A DNA stretch of 41,226 nucleotides from the NCBI RefSeq assembly GCF_937859915.1, contig NZ_CALMAW010000111.1, positions 1,697 to 42,922 on the forward strand, in the 5' to 3' direction. Source of the stretch: an uncultured Sphingomonas sp. (lineage in GTDB: Bacteria > Pseudomonadota > Alphaproteobacteria > Sphingomonadales > Sphingomonadaceae). Of this stretch, positions 1-9,095 are shown one piece after another (positions within the stretch are counted from its first letter, which is position 1; the number at the start of each line of letters is the position of its first letter). Under the pieces are notes generated by a model, which had not been told where the DNA came from, made no database searches, and was given only the letters and a program-made list of their open reading frames with translations. A program made the position numbers and the translations under genes.

Positions 1-705
1 GCCTATCGTGCCGGCGTGATCCAGACCAAGCGCACGACGTTTGCCCCTGCCAGCCTCGAGACGATGTTCTCGGCGCTGCGCGAGAAGCAGGCGCAGCAGT
101 TCCCGGTGGTCGTCAAGGCGGACACGCAGGGCTCCGTCGAGGCGATCGTCGGCTCGCTCAACAAGATCTCGACCGATCTCATCCAGGTGCGCATCCTGCA
201 CTCGGGTGTCGGCGGGATCACCGAGAGCGACGTCAGCCTGGCGGCGGCCTCGAAGGCGCCGATCATCGGCTTCAACGTCCGCGCCAACGCCAAGGCGCGT
301 CAGTTCGCCACCCGCGATGGCGTCGCGCTCAAATATTACGACGTGATCTATGCGCTGCTCGACGAGATCCGCGCCGCGATGGCGGGGCAGCTCGGGCCGG
401 AGGCGATCGAGCATGTTGTCGGCCGCGCCGAGGTCCGCGAGGTCTTCTCGGCTGGCAAGCATGGCAAGGCGGCGGGTCTGCTCGTCACCGAGGGCTTCAT
501 CCGCAAGGCACTGCGCGCGCGCATCACCCGCGAGGACGTCATCGTCTACAATGGCGCGATCGCCTCGCTCAGGCGCTTCAAGGACGATGTCGCGGAGGTC
601 CGCGCGGGGCTCGAATGCGGCGTCACCTTCGAGAGTCACACCGACATCAAGCCGGGCGACTTCCTCGAGACGTTCGAAGTCGAGATGCGCGAACGGACGC
701 TGTAA
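1..705 (+). CDS. infB: Translation initiation factor IF-2, C-terminal part (5' end outside window)
   Basis: This is the C-terminal 234 residues of IF-2, the GTPase that places fMet-tRNA on the 30S subunit and promotes subunit joining. The frame is open from base 1, so the gene begins upstream; the internal GTG at 16 is not a start. The visible part corresponds to the region after the G domain: the core/domain III containing the VVVKADTQGSVEAI stretch, then the C2 domain that binds fMet-tRNA, with the conserved segments AEVREVF, GKAAGLLVTEG and SHTDIKPGDFLE before the end at RERTL. rbfA follows after a 168-bp repeat-rich spacer, the usual infB-rbfA order. Identification is firm; the GTPase domain cannot be inspected. 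Confidence 0.97.
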   Translation, partial: AYRAGVIQTKRTTFAPASLETMFSALREKQAQQFPVVVKADTQGSVEAIVGSLNKISTDLIQVRILHSGVGGITESDVSLAAASKAPIIGFNVRANAKARQFATRDGVALKYYDVIYALLDEIRAAMAGQLGPEAIEHVVGRAEVREVFSAGKHGKAAGLLVTEGFIRKALRARITREDVIVYNGAIASLRRFKDDVAEVRAGLECGVTFESHTDIKPGDFLETFEVEMRERTL

Positions 706-713
706 TCCCCAAG

Positions 714-867
714 CCCTCTCCCTTCGGGGAGAGGATACGCAGACTTGGCGGCATCGCCGTCTAGTCGGAGTTGGGTGAGGGCCTGACGCGCAGGCCGGAT
801 GCCCTCACCCGCCCACCGTCCTCGCGGACGGTGGACCCCTCCCTTTCCCGCAGGGAGAGGGGAAGGA
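714..867. repeat. Composite palindromic intergenic element between infB and rbfA
   Basis: The whole infB-rbfA spacer is made of nested inverted repeats. An 8-bp stem CCTCTCCC/GGGAGAGG with a TTCG loop lies at 715-734. Further pairs are GTGAGGGC (about 775-782) with GCCCTCAC (about 800-808), CCACCGTCC with GGACGGTGG (about 815-835), and CCCTTTCCC with GGGAGAGGGG (about 842-862). The last arm merges with the GGGAGAGGGGAAGGAG run that serves as the rbfA ribosome-binding site. It resembles a REP/BIME-type element; a role in transcript stability or attenuation is only inference. Confidence 0.6.
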
Positions 868-873
868 GCAGAT

Positions 874-1266
874 ATGCGCCAGACCGAATCCGCCGAAGGC
901 AAGACCGTCCGCCTGCTCCGCGTGGGTGAACAGGTACGCCACATTCTCTCCGAGGTGCTGACCCGCGGCGACGTCCACGACGAGACGCTCGCCAAGCATA
1001 CCGTGTCGGTCACCGAGGTGCGGATGTCGCCCGATCTCAAACATGCGGTCGTCTTCATCAAGTCGCTGCTCGGCGAGAATGAGGAGGCGGTGCTCAAGGC
1101 GCTGCGCACCAACACCGCCTATCTGCAGCGCGCGGTCGCTGGACGGGTGCAGCTCAAATATGCCGCTAAGCTCAAATTCCGCGCCGACGAGAGCTTCGAC
1201 GAGGGCAGCCATATCGACAGGCTGCTGCGCGACCCCAAGGTCGCGCAGGACCTGACCGACGATTGA
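874..1266 (+). CDS. rbfA: 30S ribosome-binding factor RbfA
   Basis: A 130-residue KH-fold protein that binds the 30S subunit and helps mature the 5' end of 16S rRNA. The sequence has the family pattern: an N-terminal helix ([17 protein letters not shown]), the central [17 protein letters not shown] strand region, and the C-terminal [19 protein letters not shown] motif. The ATG at 874 was chosen because it follows a GGAAGGAG Shine-Dalgarno and gives the usual alphaproteobacterial length. The open frame extends upstream to 799 but only through the repeat. It is linked to infB upstream; the usual partner truB is displaced about 1.9 kb downstream by a toxin-antitoxin/tdk/GNAT block. Confidence 0.95.
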   Translation: MRQTESAEGKTVRLLRVGEQVRHILSEVLTRGDVHDETLAKHTVSVTEVRMSPDLKHAVVFIKSLLGENEEAVLKALRTNTAYLQRAVAGRVQLKYAAKLKFRADESFDEGSHIDRLLRDPKVAQDLTDD

Positions 1267-1294
1267 CAGTTTTCCGGGTAAGACGCATCTTACC
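1263..1294 (+). promoter_or_regulatory. Candidate vapBC promoter and operator
   Basis: A perfect TTGACA hexamer lies at 1263-1268, overlapping the rbfA stop. A perfect inverted repeat GGTAAGA-CGCA-TCTTACC occupies 1277-1294, covering the place where a -10 would sit (CATCTT at 1286-1291, 17-bp spacing). The antitoxin ATG is at 1298, with no Shine-Dalgarno between. The arrangement suggests a promoter overlapped by an autoregulatory VapBC operator and a transcript that starts at or very near the ATG (leaderless). Sequence symmetry is seen; function is inferred from how VapB/MazE-type systems autoregulate. Confidence 0.55.
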
Positions 1295-1297
1295 GAG

Positions 1298-1591
1298 ATG
1301 AGCGCGCGCACCACCCTATCCGCCAAGGGTCAGGTCGTCATCCCCAAGGACGTTCGCGACCGGCTGGGACTCAGGCCTGGTCAGAAACTCGACGTCAGCG
1401 AAAGCGCCGGCGCGATCGTGTTGCGGCCGGCACAGACGAGGCCGACATTGACGATGGAGGAGGCCGTCGCCCGCCTCCGCGAGATCATCAAATATGACGG
1501 GCCGCCTGTCTCGATCGAGGAGATGAACGCGACCATCGACGAAGAATGGGCGAAGAGCGCCATCCGCCGCGATGAACGCAGTCGACACTAA
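1298..1591 (+). CDS. AbrB/MazE-family antitoxin (VapB type)
   Basis: A 97-residue antitoxin with an N-terminal SpoVT/AbrB swapped-hairpin DNA-binding domain, residues about 2-47: TTLSAKGQVVIPKDVRDRLG, then GQKLDVSES and AIVLRPA. The C-terminal half (MEEAVARLREII..., then an acidic/helical stretch about residues 72-90) is the part that normally wraps the toxin. It overlaps the downstream PIN toxin by 20 bp, the classic antitoxin-first organisation with translational coupling. A TTGACA and a perfect inverted repeat lie directly upstream and are likely its own operator. The start at 1298 keeps the full AbrB domain; no Shine-Dalgarno is visible, which fits a leaderless message. Family is clear; the exact subtype is not. 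Confidence 0.9.
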   Translation: MSARTTLSAKGQVVIPKDVRDRLGLRPGQKLDVSESAGAIVLRPAQTRPTLTMEEAVARLREIIKYDGPPVSIEEMNATIDEEWAKSAIRRDERSRH

Positions 1592-1961
1592 CATCCTCGC
1601 GCGGTTTCTGCTGCGTGACGATGCCGAGCAGTATCGCCTTGCCGTGAGCGTGTTGACGGGCGGCGCATTCGTCCCGCTCTCTGTGCTGATGGAAACGGCA
1701 TGGCTGCTCGGGTCGCGCTACCGCCAACCGCGCGACGCCGTGGTGGCAGCGCTACGCACGGTGATGTCGATCTCTGGGGTCGTCATCGAGGCGGCACCCC
1801 ATATCAATTGGGCGCTCGCCCGCTTCGAAGCCGGGGCCGACATCGCCGACGTCATCCGCCTCGTCGCAGCGCGCGACATGCCGGCGTTCGTCACCTTCGA
1901 TCGTGCACTCGTCCGCCTCGCCGGTCCCGACAGCCCGGTGCCGATCGAGACGCTCGGCTGA
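1572..1961 (+). CDS. PIN-domain ribonuclease toxin (VapC type)
   Basis: A 129-residue PIN-domain protein, presumed Mg2+-dependent RNase toxin of the upstream AbrB-type antitoxin. The acidic catalytic set is present: D5 in VDTNIL, E41 in SVLMETAW, D90/D93 in [10 protein letters not shown], and D110 in VTFDRAL. Length is typical of VapC. It starts inside the antitoxin gene (20-bp overlap) and its TGA overlaps the ATG of thymidine kinase by one base, so toxin and tdk may be cotranscribed. VapC toxins usually cut initiator tRNA or rRNA; the target here cannot be read from sequence. Confidence 0.92.
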   Translation: MNAVDTNILARFLLRDDAEQYRLAVSVLTGGAFVPLSVLMETAWLLGSRYRQPRDAVVAALRTVMSISGVVIEAAPHINWALARFEAGADIADVIRLVAARDMPAFVTFDRALVRLAGPDSPVPIETLG

Positions 1962-2539
1962 TGGCCAAGCTCTATTTCTACTATGCCTCGATGAACGCGG
2001 GCAAATCGACGCAGCTGCTGCAATCGAGCTTCAACTATGCCGAGCGCGGGCTGCGCACGCTGCTGTTCACCGCCGCGATCGACGACCGCGATGCGCCGGG
2101 CTCGATCCGCTCACGGATCGGCCTGCAGACGGAGGCGATCGCGTTCGAGGCGGACACCGATCTGTTCGCGCTGGTCGCCGAGGCGCTGGAGGACGGGCGG
2201 ATCGGCTGCGTGCTGGTCGACGAGGCGCAGTTTCTCAGCAAGGCCCAGGTGTTCCAGCTCGCCGCCGTGTGCGACCGGCTCGACGTGCCCGTGCTTTGCT
2301 ACGGGCTGCGCACCGACTTCCGCGCCGAATTGTTCGAGGGCTCCGCGACTCTGCTCGGGCTCGCCGACACGCTGCAGGAGATCAAGACGATCTGCGCCTG
2401 CGGGCGCAAGGCGACGATGAACCTGCGAGTCGACGAATACGGCCACGCCGTCACCGACGGCGCGCAGACCGAGATCGGCGGCAACGATCGCTATGTCGCG
2501 CTGTGCCGCCGGCATTATATGGAGCAGGTCGCGCGATGA
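1961..2539 (+). CDS. tdk: Thymidine kinase (type II)
   Basis: A 192-residue type II thymidine kinase that phosphorylates thymidine to dTMP in the salvage pathway. Seen in sequence: the P-loop MNAGKST near residues 11-17; DEAQF, carrying the catalytic/Walker B acid, near residues 88-92; the YGLRTDF segment; and a structural zinc site formed by a Cys pair (CACG) and a C-terminal CRRH. The nucleotide-binding lasso segment (TMNLR...) follows the first Cys pair. The ATG at 1961 overlaps the vapC stop (TGATG) and the 3' end overlaps the next gene by 4 bp (ATGA), indicating translational coupling along this block. Confidence 0.95.
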   Translation: MAKLYFYYASMNAGKSTQLLQSSFNYAERGLRTLLFTAAIDDRDAPGSIRSRIGLQTEAIAFEADTDLFALVAEALEDGRIGCVLVDEAQFLSKAQVFQLAAVCDRLDVPVLCYGLRTDFRAELFEGSATLLGLADTLQEIKTICACGRKATMNLRVDEYGHAVTDGAQTEIGGNDRYVALCRRHYMEQVAR

Positions 2540-3087
2540 CGGCGGACCGGGCACCGTTGGCCGCACCGCTGGTCGACGGCGACGTGCGGCTCGAGCCGCT
2601 CGTCGAGGCGGATCGCGAGGCGCTGCGCTACGCCTGCGCGGCCGATCGAGATATCTGGGATATCTATCCTATCAGCTTTCTCGACGACGCGTTCGATCGC
2701 AACATGACCACGATTCTTGCCGACCCGGCGCGAACGATGGTGGCGATCCGGCACGGTGACGCGCTCGTCGGCATGAGCGGCTTCCTCAATATCGCGCCTC
2801 AACATCGTCGGCTCGAGATCGGCAGCAGCTACATTATGCCGGCGGTCCGCGGCACCGGCCTCAACACCCGCGTCAAGCGACTGATGATCGACCGCGCCTT
2901 CGGCTGCGGGTTTGCGCGGATCGAATTCAAGGTCGATGCCCGCAACGCGCGCAGCCTTGCCGCCGTCGCCAAGCTCGGCGCGGTCCGCGAGGGGCAGTTG
3001 CGTCGCGATCGGGTGACGTGGACAGGCCATGTCCGCGATACCGCGCTCTTTTCGATCCTGCGCGACGAGTGGCCCCCGGCGCGTTGA
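2536..3087 (+). CDS. GNAT-family N-acetyltransferase (RimJ/RimL-like)
   Basis: A 183-residue GNAT acetyltransferase. N-terminal [15 protein letters not shown] is typical of the RimJ/RimL/Acetyltransf_3 group. The acetyl-CoA site is represented by [21 protein letters not shown] (the R/Q-x-x-G-x-G/A loop is RGTGLN), followed by the conserved [21 protein letters not shown] segment and REGQLRRDR. The substrate, whether a protein N-terminus or a small molecule, cannot be told. It overlaps tdk by 4 bp and precedes truB by about 39 bp, so it is probably the last gene of the vapBC-tdk-GNAT block inserted in the rbfA-truB interval. Confidence 0.88.
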   Translation: MTADRAPLAAPLVDGDVRLEPLVEADREALRYACAADRDIWDIYPISFLDDAFDRNMTTILADPARTMVAIRHGDALVGMSGFLNIAPQHRRLEIGSSYIMPAVRGTGLNTRVKRLMIDRAFGCGFARIEFKVDARNARSLAAVAKLGAVREGQLRRDRVTWTGHVRDTALFSILRDEWPPAR

Positions 3088-3126
3088 GACTTGCCGTGGC
3101 GTCGCCCCGCCCCTAGCGCCCCGCCC

Positions 3127-4125
3127 ATGGCAACTCCCGACAGAAACGGCCCCGCGCTCCACGGCTGGCTGGTCATCGACAAGCCGGTGGGGCCGGGCTC
3201 GACCGACATCGTCTCGGCGGTCAAGCGGGCGCTGCGCGCGGGCGGCTATGCCAAGGTCAAGGTCGGCCATGGCGGGACGCTCGATCCGCTCGCCTCGGGC
3301 GTGCTGCCGATTGCGCTCGGCGAGGCGACCAAGCTGTCGGGGCGGATGCTCGATGCCGACAAGGCCTATGCGTTCACGATCGGATTCGGCGAGCAGACCG
3401 ATACGCTCGATCTCGAAGGTGCCGTGATCGCGACGTCTGAGAAGCGCCCGACGGCGGCGACGCTTGAGGCGGTGCTGGCGCAGTTTACCGGCCCGATTGA
3501 GCAGGTGCCGCCGGCGTACTCGGCGCTCAAAGTGGATGGGCGGCGCGCCTATGATCTGGCGCGGGCGGGCGAAGAGGTGGTGCTGGCGTCGCGCAGCGTC
3601 ACCATCCATGCCCTCACCGTCGTCCCGACGGAAGTCGGGACCCATGGACACGATGCGGCCGCTGGCGATGCGCTGCCGTCTATGGGTCCCGGCCTTCGCC
3701 GGGACGACGGAGAAATGGCGTTGCAGGAGGCCACCCTCCTCGCCACCGTCTCCAAGGGCACCTACATCCGCAGCCTCGCGCGCGACATCGCGGTCGCGCT
3801 CGACACCGTCGGCCACGTCACCATGCTTCGCCGCACCAAGGCCGGGCCGTTCACGCTCGAACCCGCGATTTCACTGGACACCCTGGCCGATCTGGGGCAA
3901 GGGCGCGCGCTTGAACAGGCACTCTTGCCGCTGACGGCGGGGCTGGACGACATCCCGGCCCTACCCGTCACCCCCGATCAGGCACAGGCGCTCCGTCAGG
4001 GTCGCCCGGTGATCGGGATCGCTGCAACACCGGGCTCCTATCTTGCGACCGACTCGTCTGTTCCGGTCGCGCTCGTCTTATCCGACGGGATAGAGCTCAA
4101 AGTGGTGCGCGGTTTCAACCTTTAG
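3127..4125 (+). CDS. truB: tRNA pseudouridine(55) synthase TruB, with an in-frame repeat insertion
   Basis: Pseudouridine synthase that makes psi55 in the T-loop of tRNAs. The 332-residue product has the TruB hallmarks: [14 protein letters not shown] near the start, the catalytic motif [16 protein letters not shown] with the nucleophilic Asp, the [16 protein letters not shown] strand, [21 protein letters not shown], and [13 protein letters not shown]. The start at ATG 3127 matches family N-termini; the frame extends to 3091 without good support. Residues about 164-195 are not TruB sequence but the translation of a 94-bp palindromic repeat (3617-3710) that keeps the reading frame, in the loop before the SKGTYIR strand. 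Catalytic parts are intact on both sides, so the enzyme is probably active. rpsO and pnp follow, the usual order. Confidence 0.96.
   Translation: MATPDRNGPALHGWLVIDKPVGPGSTDIVSAVKRALRAGGYAKVKVGHGGTLDPLASGVLPIALGEATKLSGRMLDADKAYAFTIGFGEQTDTLDLEGAVIATSEKRPTAATLEAVLAQFTGPIEQVPPAYSALKVDGRRAYDLARAGEEVVLASRSVTIHALTVVPTEVGTHGHDAAAGDALPSMGPGLRRDDGEMALQEATLLATVSKGTYIRSLARDIAVALDTVGHVTMLRRTKAGPFTLEPAISLDTLADLGQGRALEQALLPLTAGLDDIPALPVTPDQAQALRQGRPVIGIAATPGSYLATDSSVPVALVLSDGIELKVVRGFNL
3617..3710. repeat. Palindromic repeat element inserted in frame inside truB
   Basis: Two 29-bp inverted arms (3617-3645 and 3682-3710) match at about 25 positions and flank 36 bp. Each arm is itself a hairpin: TCCCGA-6-TCGGGA and TCCCGG-6-CCGGGA. 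The same kind of arm recurs at 4444-4524 and, in a related version, at 34207-34302. Inside truB it is translated as an extra peptide containing PTEVGTH and GPGLRRDD. Such elements are normally intergenic (REP-like); an insertion kept in frame inside a housekeeping gene recalls the Rickettsia palindromic elements. Confidence 0.85.
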
Positions 4126-4141
4126 AGATAGGAGTAACCCG

Positions 4142-4411
4142 ATGTCGATTACTGCAGAGCGCAAGACCGCGGTCATCAAGGACCATGCCCGCGGCGCCGA
4201 GGACACCGGTTCGCCCGAGATCCAGGTCTCGATCCTGACCGAGCGGATCCGCAACCTCACCGAGCATTTCAAGACGCATGCGAAGGACAATCATTCGCGC
4301 CGCGGCCTGCTGATGATGGTCAACAAGCGGCGTTCGCTGCTCGACTATCTCAAGCGCAAGGACGTGCAGCGGTATGCCGACCTGATCGTCAAGCTCGGCC
4401 TTCGCAAGTAA
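4142..4411 (+). CDS. rpsO: 30S ribosomal protein S15
   Basis: An 89-residue S15, a primary 16S rRNA-binding protein of the platform that also forms bridge B4. The full family signature is present: [35 protein letters not shown], and the C-terminal [21 protein letters not shown] strong AGGAG lies 7 bp before the ATG at 4142, 16 bp after the truB stop. It is followed at once by a rho-independent terminator. The order truB-rpsO-pnp is the widespread bacterial arrangement. Confidence 0.98.
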   Translation: MSITAERKTAVIKDHARGAEDTGSPEIQVSILTERIRNLTEHFKTHAKDNHSRRGLLMMVNKRRSLLDYLKRKDVQRYADLIVKLGLRK

Positions 4412-4415
4412 CACC

Positions 4416-4443
4416 AGGGGCGCCCCGCAAGGGCGCCCCTTTT
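4416..4443 (+). terminator. Rho-independent terminator of rpsO
   Basis: A perfect 10-bp stem AGGGGCGCCC/GGGCGCCCCT (4416-4425 with 4431-4440), loop CGCAA, followed by TTT. It lies 5 bp after the rpsO stop and separates rpsO from pnp. Confidence 0.9.
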
Positions 4444-4524
4444 GTCATCCCGGGCTCGACCCGGGATCCAGGGCGGCAAACGTCACGCCTCTGGCTCTGG
4501 ACCCCGGATCAAGTCCGGGGTGAC
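4444..4524. repeat. Palindromic repeat in the rpsO-pnp interval
   Basis: Inverted arms GTCATCCCGGG...ATCCAG and CTGGACCCCGG...GGTGAC enclose about 25 bp, starting directly after the T-run of the rpsO terminator. It is the same REP-like family as the copy inside truB: GTC-A/G-TCCCGG arm starts, GGATCCAG/GGACCCAT arm ends. The remaining 4525-4651 is the pnp leader; beyond the GGAAG ribosome-binding site, no clear structure was recognised in it. Confidence 0.75.
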
Positions 4525-4651
4525 GTTTAGAGATTAGTCAGCGCGCAATCCGGCACGCTGGCGGGAGCAGAAACTGCTCCACACCGACGCGGGCCGGTTA
4601 GCCCGCAGATAGGCCCCGCCGGCATCGGGTCGGCGGAGTGAAGGAAGCAAA

Positions 4652-6997
<2,346 letters not shown>

Positions 6998-7022
6998 TCG
7001 TCTCGATCACGATCGATAGGGG

Positions 7023-7049
7023 AAGGGGTCCGTTCGCGGGCCCCTTTTT
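7023..7049 (+). terminator. Rho-independent terminator of pnp
   Basis: Stem GGGGTCCG/CGGGCCCC with a TTCG loop (7025-7044, one G-U pair), followed by TTTTT. It lies about 27 bp after the pnp stop. Confidence 0.9.
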
Positions 7050-7118
7050 CGTTTGGGCGAGACGAGGCCGCCGCCGCTCCTGCCTACACCGGAGCGCATC
7101 TACTGGATGCCGCTCCGC

Positions 7119-7421
7119 TTATTGCGCGGCATTGCCTTCCGCGACGCCGAGATTCGCCTCGACGTTCGACATGCGCGGCACTTCGCTACCTACGTTCGAG
7201 GCGCGCAGACCCTTCTCGCGGTCGCGGCCCTCCTCGCGCAATGCCTTGGCGCGATTGTGGTAGATTTGTTTAGCGAGCGGCGTCGGTTGCTGCTCGGCGA
7301 GCGCGTCCATCGCGTCGGCCTTGTTGTCGAAATAGCCGCCGACCTTGTCGGCCGCGGTGCGCGGGCCGCATCCGACGAGCGCCAGCGCGACGAGACAGCT
7401 GGACAGGGCGATCATACGCAT
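7119..7421 (-). CDS. Small lipoprotein, function unknown
   Basis: A 100-residue protein with a short lipoprotein signal: MRMIALSSCLVALALVGC, with the lipobox LVGC placing the lipidated Cys at residue 18. The mature part is polar and helical (KVGGYFDNKADAMDALAEQQP..., a KQIYHNRAKALREEGRDREKGL stretch), with no enzyme motif recognised. The start at 7421 was chosen because AGGAG lies about 9 bp upstream and the signal peptide then begins at once; the longer frame to 7469 adds an Arg-rich stretch that would spoil the signal. It is transcribed toward pnp (tail to tail) and lies downstream of ssrA on the same strand. Probably an envelope lipoprotein; no function is proposed. Confidence 0.72.
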   Translation of the reverse strand: MRMIALSSCLVALALVGCGPRTAADKVGGYFDNKADAMDALAEQQPTPLAKQIYHNRAKALREEGRDREKGLRASNVGSEVPRMSNVEANLGVAEGNAAQ

Positions 7422-7544
7422 TGGAAAGGCTCCTCGCCGCAAACGCCGGGACCTTGGCCGCAAGCCCAAAGCGACGCAACGAAAAGCACGCGCGCAACCG
7501 ATCGAGAGGAAAGTGGGGAGCTTCTGTTGCTCGGTGCCCCCCGT

Positions 7545-7866
7545 ACCGCCGGTGTCCGATTCTGTTGCCCGGTTCGGCCCGAACCGCGTTCAAGCCTTGT
7601 AATCTAAGCCGTTAGGCCTTGATTACGCGGCAATCGCGAGTGCCTCGTTATCGTTAGCACTTGTGGTTTTGATCGGTTTTACGGCTCAATCAGGCCGGGC
7701 AAAAACATCGCGCTCGTACACACGTCGATCCTAGTTCGACCCCGTCAGAAACCCATGTCGACCCGGTGGGTCTTGGGGGCTTGTGGTGGAGTCGCCGGGT
7801 ACTGCCCCCGGGTCCGCTGCGCCTCACCCGATATCATTTATCACCATAGCCGACCCGAAGGACGGC
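7545..7866 (-). ncRNA. ssrA: Transfer-messenger RNA, circularly permuted two-piece form (SsrA)
   Basis: On the minus strand the acceptor half comes first. It ends at 7784 with an encoded CCA (CGACTCCACCA) preceded by the T-arm CCGGG-GGCAGTA-CCCGG. A 40-nt spacer follows. The coding half begins at 7743 with GGGGTCGAACTAGGATCGAC, the tmRNA 5' consensus. The halves form a 7-bp acceptor stem, GGGGTCG with CGACTCC (one G-U). The tag reading frame at 7658-7623 encodes ANDNEALAIAA then TAA, so the finished tag is presumably AANDNEALAIAA. Permuted tmRNA is characteristic of Alphaproteobacteria; precursor processing removes the spacer. The 5' end is set from the promoter at 7873-7901. The 3' end near 7545 is approximate. 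tmRNA rescues stalled ribosomes and tags nascent proteins for proteolysis. Confidence 0.95.
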
Positions 7867-7872
7867 AAGGCG

Positions 7873-7901
7873 GATATAGGCTGCAGTGACCGGAGTCGCA
7901 A
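7873..7901 (-). promoter_or_regulatory. ssrA promoter
   Basis: On the minus strand TTGCGA (7901-7896), a 17-bp spacer and TATATC (7878-7873) make a good sigma70-type promoter. It would start transcription near 7866, just upstream of the tmRNA acceptor half and directly after the mscL stop codon. Confidence 0.7.
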
Positions 7902-7916
7902 CCGTCGTCGCGACCG

Positions 7917-8369
7917 TCAGGGCCGCGTACGCAGCGAATCCCGGATTTCGCGCAACAGGATCACCTCGGCGGAATCGGGAGCGGGCGTGGCCGCGCTCTC
8001 CGCCTGCTGCCGTGCGGTCAGCGCCATCGCCTTGTTCACCAGCCGCAGGATGAGGAAGATGATGAAGGCGACGATCAGGAAGTTGACGAGCTGGGTGATG
8101 AACGCGCCATAGCCGAGCAGCGGCACGCCGGCCTTCTTCAGCGCCGCATAGTCGGTCGACCCGACCAGGGCTGCGGGCACCTTGTCGCGCGCGAGGATCA
8201 GAAAATAGCCCGAGAAATCGAGCCCGCCGAAGATCCGGCCGATGATCGGCATCAACACGTCCTCGGTCAGCGAGGTAACGATCTTGCTGAACGCCGCGCC
8301 GATAATCACCGCGACCGCAAGATCGAGCACGTTACCGCGCATCACGAACGCCTTGAACTCCTTGAGCAT
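7917..8369 (-). CDS. mscL: Large-conductance mechanosensitive channel MscL
   Basis: A 150-residue MscL, an inner-membrane homopentameric channel that opens under membrane tension to release solutes on hypo-osmotic shock. Seen: the N-terminal amphipathic helix MLKEFKAFVMRGNVLDLAVAVIIGAAFSKIVTSL, which continues into TM1 with the pore-lining pattern; the periplasmic loop; TM2 (YGAFITQLVNFLIVAFIIFLILRLVNKA); and a short cytoplasmic helix at the C-terminus. The start at 8369 matches family N-termini; the longer frame to 8597 is non-homologous and crosses the divergent promoter region. It is divergent from lemA, and the ssrA promoter begins right after its stop. Confidence 0.97.
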   Translation of the reverse strand: MLKEFKAFVMRGNVLDLAVAVIIGAAFSKIVTSLTEDVLMPIIGRIFGGLDFSGYFLILARDKVPAALVGSTDYAALKKAGVPLLGYGAFITQLVNFLIVAFIIFLILRLVNKAMALTARQQAESAATPAPDSAEVILLREIRDSLRTRP

Positions 8370-8436
8370 CGCGCTTCCTTTTCCGATCTGCTTCGTGCCG
8401 ACAGGGTTAACGTATGTTTCGGGCACGGCAAGCCCG

Positions 8437-8465
8437 TTGCCGCTCCGCAACGCGAAGTGTATTAG
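8437..8465 (+). promoter_or_regulatory. Promoter of the lemA-TPM-NUDIX operon
   Basis: TTGCCG (8437-8442), a 17-bp spacer and TATTAG (8460-8465) lie 28 bp before the lemA ATG, with ACGGAG as ribosome-binding site at 8482-8487. This would give a leader of about 20 nt. Confidence 0.6.
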
Positions 8466-8493
8466 GCAAGCGAAACGCCTCACGGAGCAACAC

Positions 8494-9081
8494 ATGACCG
8501 TCCGCCGCCTAGCGCTCTTTGCCCCGCTCGCCGCCGTCTCGCTCTCGGCCTGCGGCGTGAACCAGATCCCGGCGTCGGAAGAGAATGCCAAGGCCAAATG
8601 GGCGGACGTCGAAAACCAGTATCAGCGCCGTGCCGACCTGATCCCCAATCTGGTGGCGACCGTGAAGGGCTATGCGACGCACGAGCAGTCGACGCTCGAA
8701 GGCGTCGTCCAGGCGCGCGCCAAGGCGACGTCGATCACGATCTCGGGCGACGACCTCAAGGATCCGGCCAAGATGCAGCGATATCAGCAGGCGCAGAGCC
8801 AGCTCGGCGCCTCGCTCGGCCGCCTGCTGGCAGTCAAGGAAGCCTATCCCGATCTCAAGGCGGACCAGAATTTCCTCGCGCTGCAGTCGCAGCTCGAAGG
8901 CACCGAGAACCGCATCGCGGTCTCGCGCAGCGACTATAACGCCGCGGTCCAGCAATATAACACGATGATCCGCACCTTTCCCGACATGATCACCGCGAAG
9001 GTGATCTACGGCGCCAAGCCGATCACCCCCTTCACCGCGACCGCGCCCGATGCACAGGATGCCCCCAAGGTCGCGTTCTGA
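8494..9081 (+). CDS. LemA family lipoprotein
   Basis: A 195-residue LemA-family protein. The N-terminus is a signal peptide with a lipobox-like LSACG (Cys about residue 20), so it is probably anchored to the outer face of the inner membrane or to the outer membrane. The mature part has the characteristic four-helix LemA pattern: WADVENQYQRRADLIPNLVATVKGYATHE, then LKDPAKMQRYQQAQSQLGASLGRLL, DLKADQNFLALQSQLEGTENRIAVSRSDYNAAVQQYNTMIRTFP. Bacterial LemA function is unknown. It very often precedes TPM-domain proteins, as here (14 bp to the next gene), suggesting an envelope complex. The longer open frame to 8242 runs through mscL and is not used. Confidence 0.93.
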   Translation: MTVRRLALFAPLAAVSLSACGVNQIPASEENAKAKWADVENQYQRRADLIPNLVATVKGYATHEQSTLEGVVQARAKATSITISGDDLKDPAKMQRYQQAQSQLGASLGRLLAVKEAYPDLKADQNFLALQSQLEGTENRIAVSRSDYNAAVQQYNTMIRTFPDMITAKVIYGAKPITPFTATAPDAQDAPKVAF

Positions 9082-9095
9082 CGATCGCGGCGGTG

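Noticed and set aside
2515-3816. 433-codon minus-strand frame over the GNAT gene and truB, including a VVPAKAGTH peptide
   Set aside because: Antisense to two well-supported genes. The peptide is just the other-strand translation of the palindromic element in truB.
7783-8112. Plus-strand open frame starting MVESPGTAPGSAAPHP
   Set aside because: Its first part is the reverse complement of the tmRNA acceptor end (CCA, acceptor stem and T-arm), and the rest is antisense to the mscL 3' end. A known type of false gene call.
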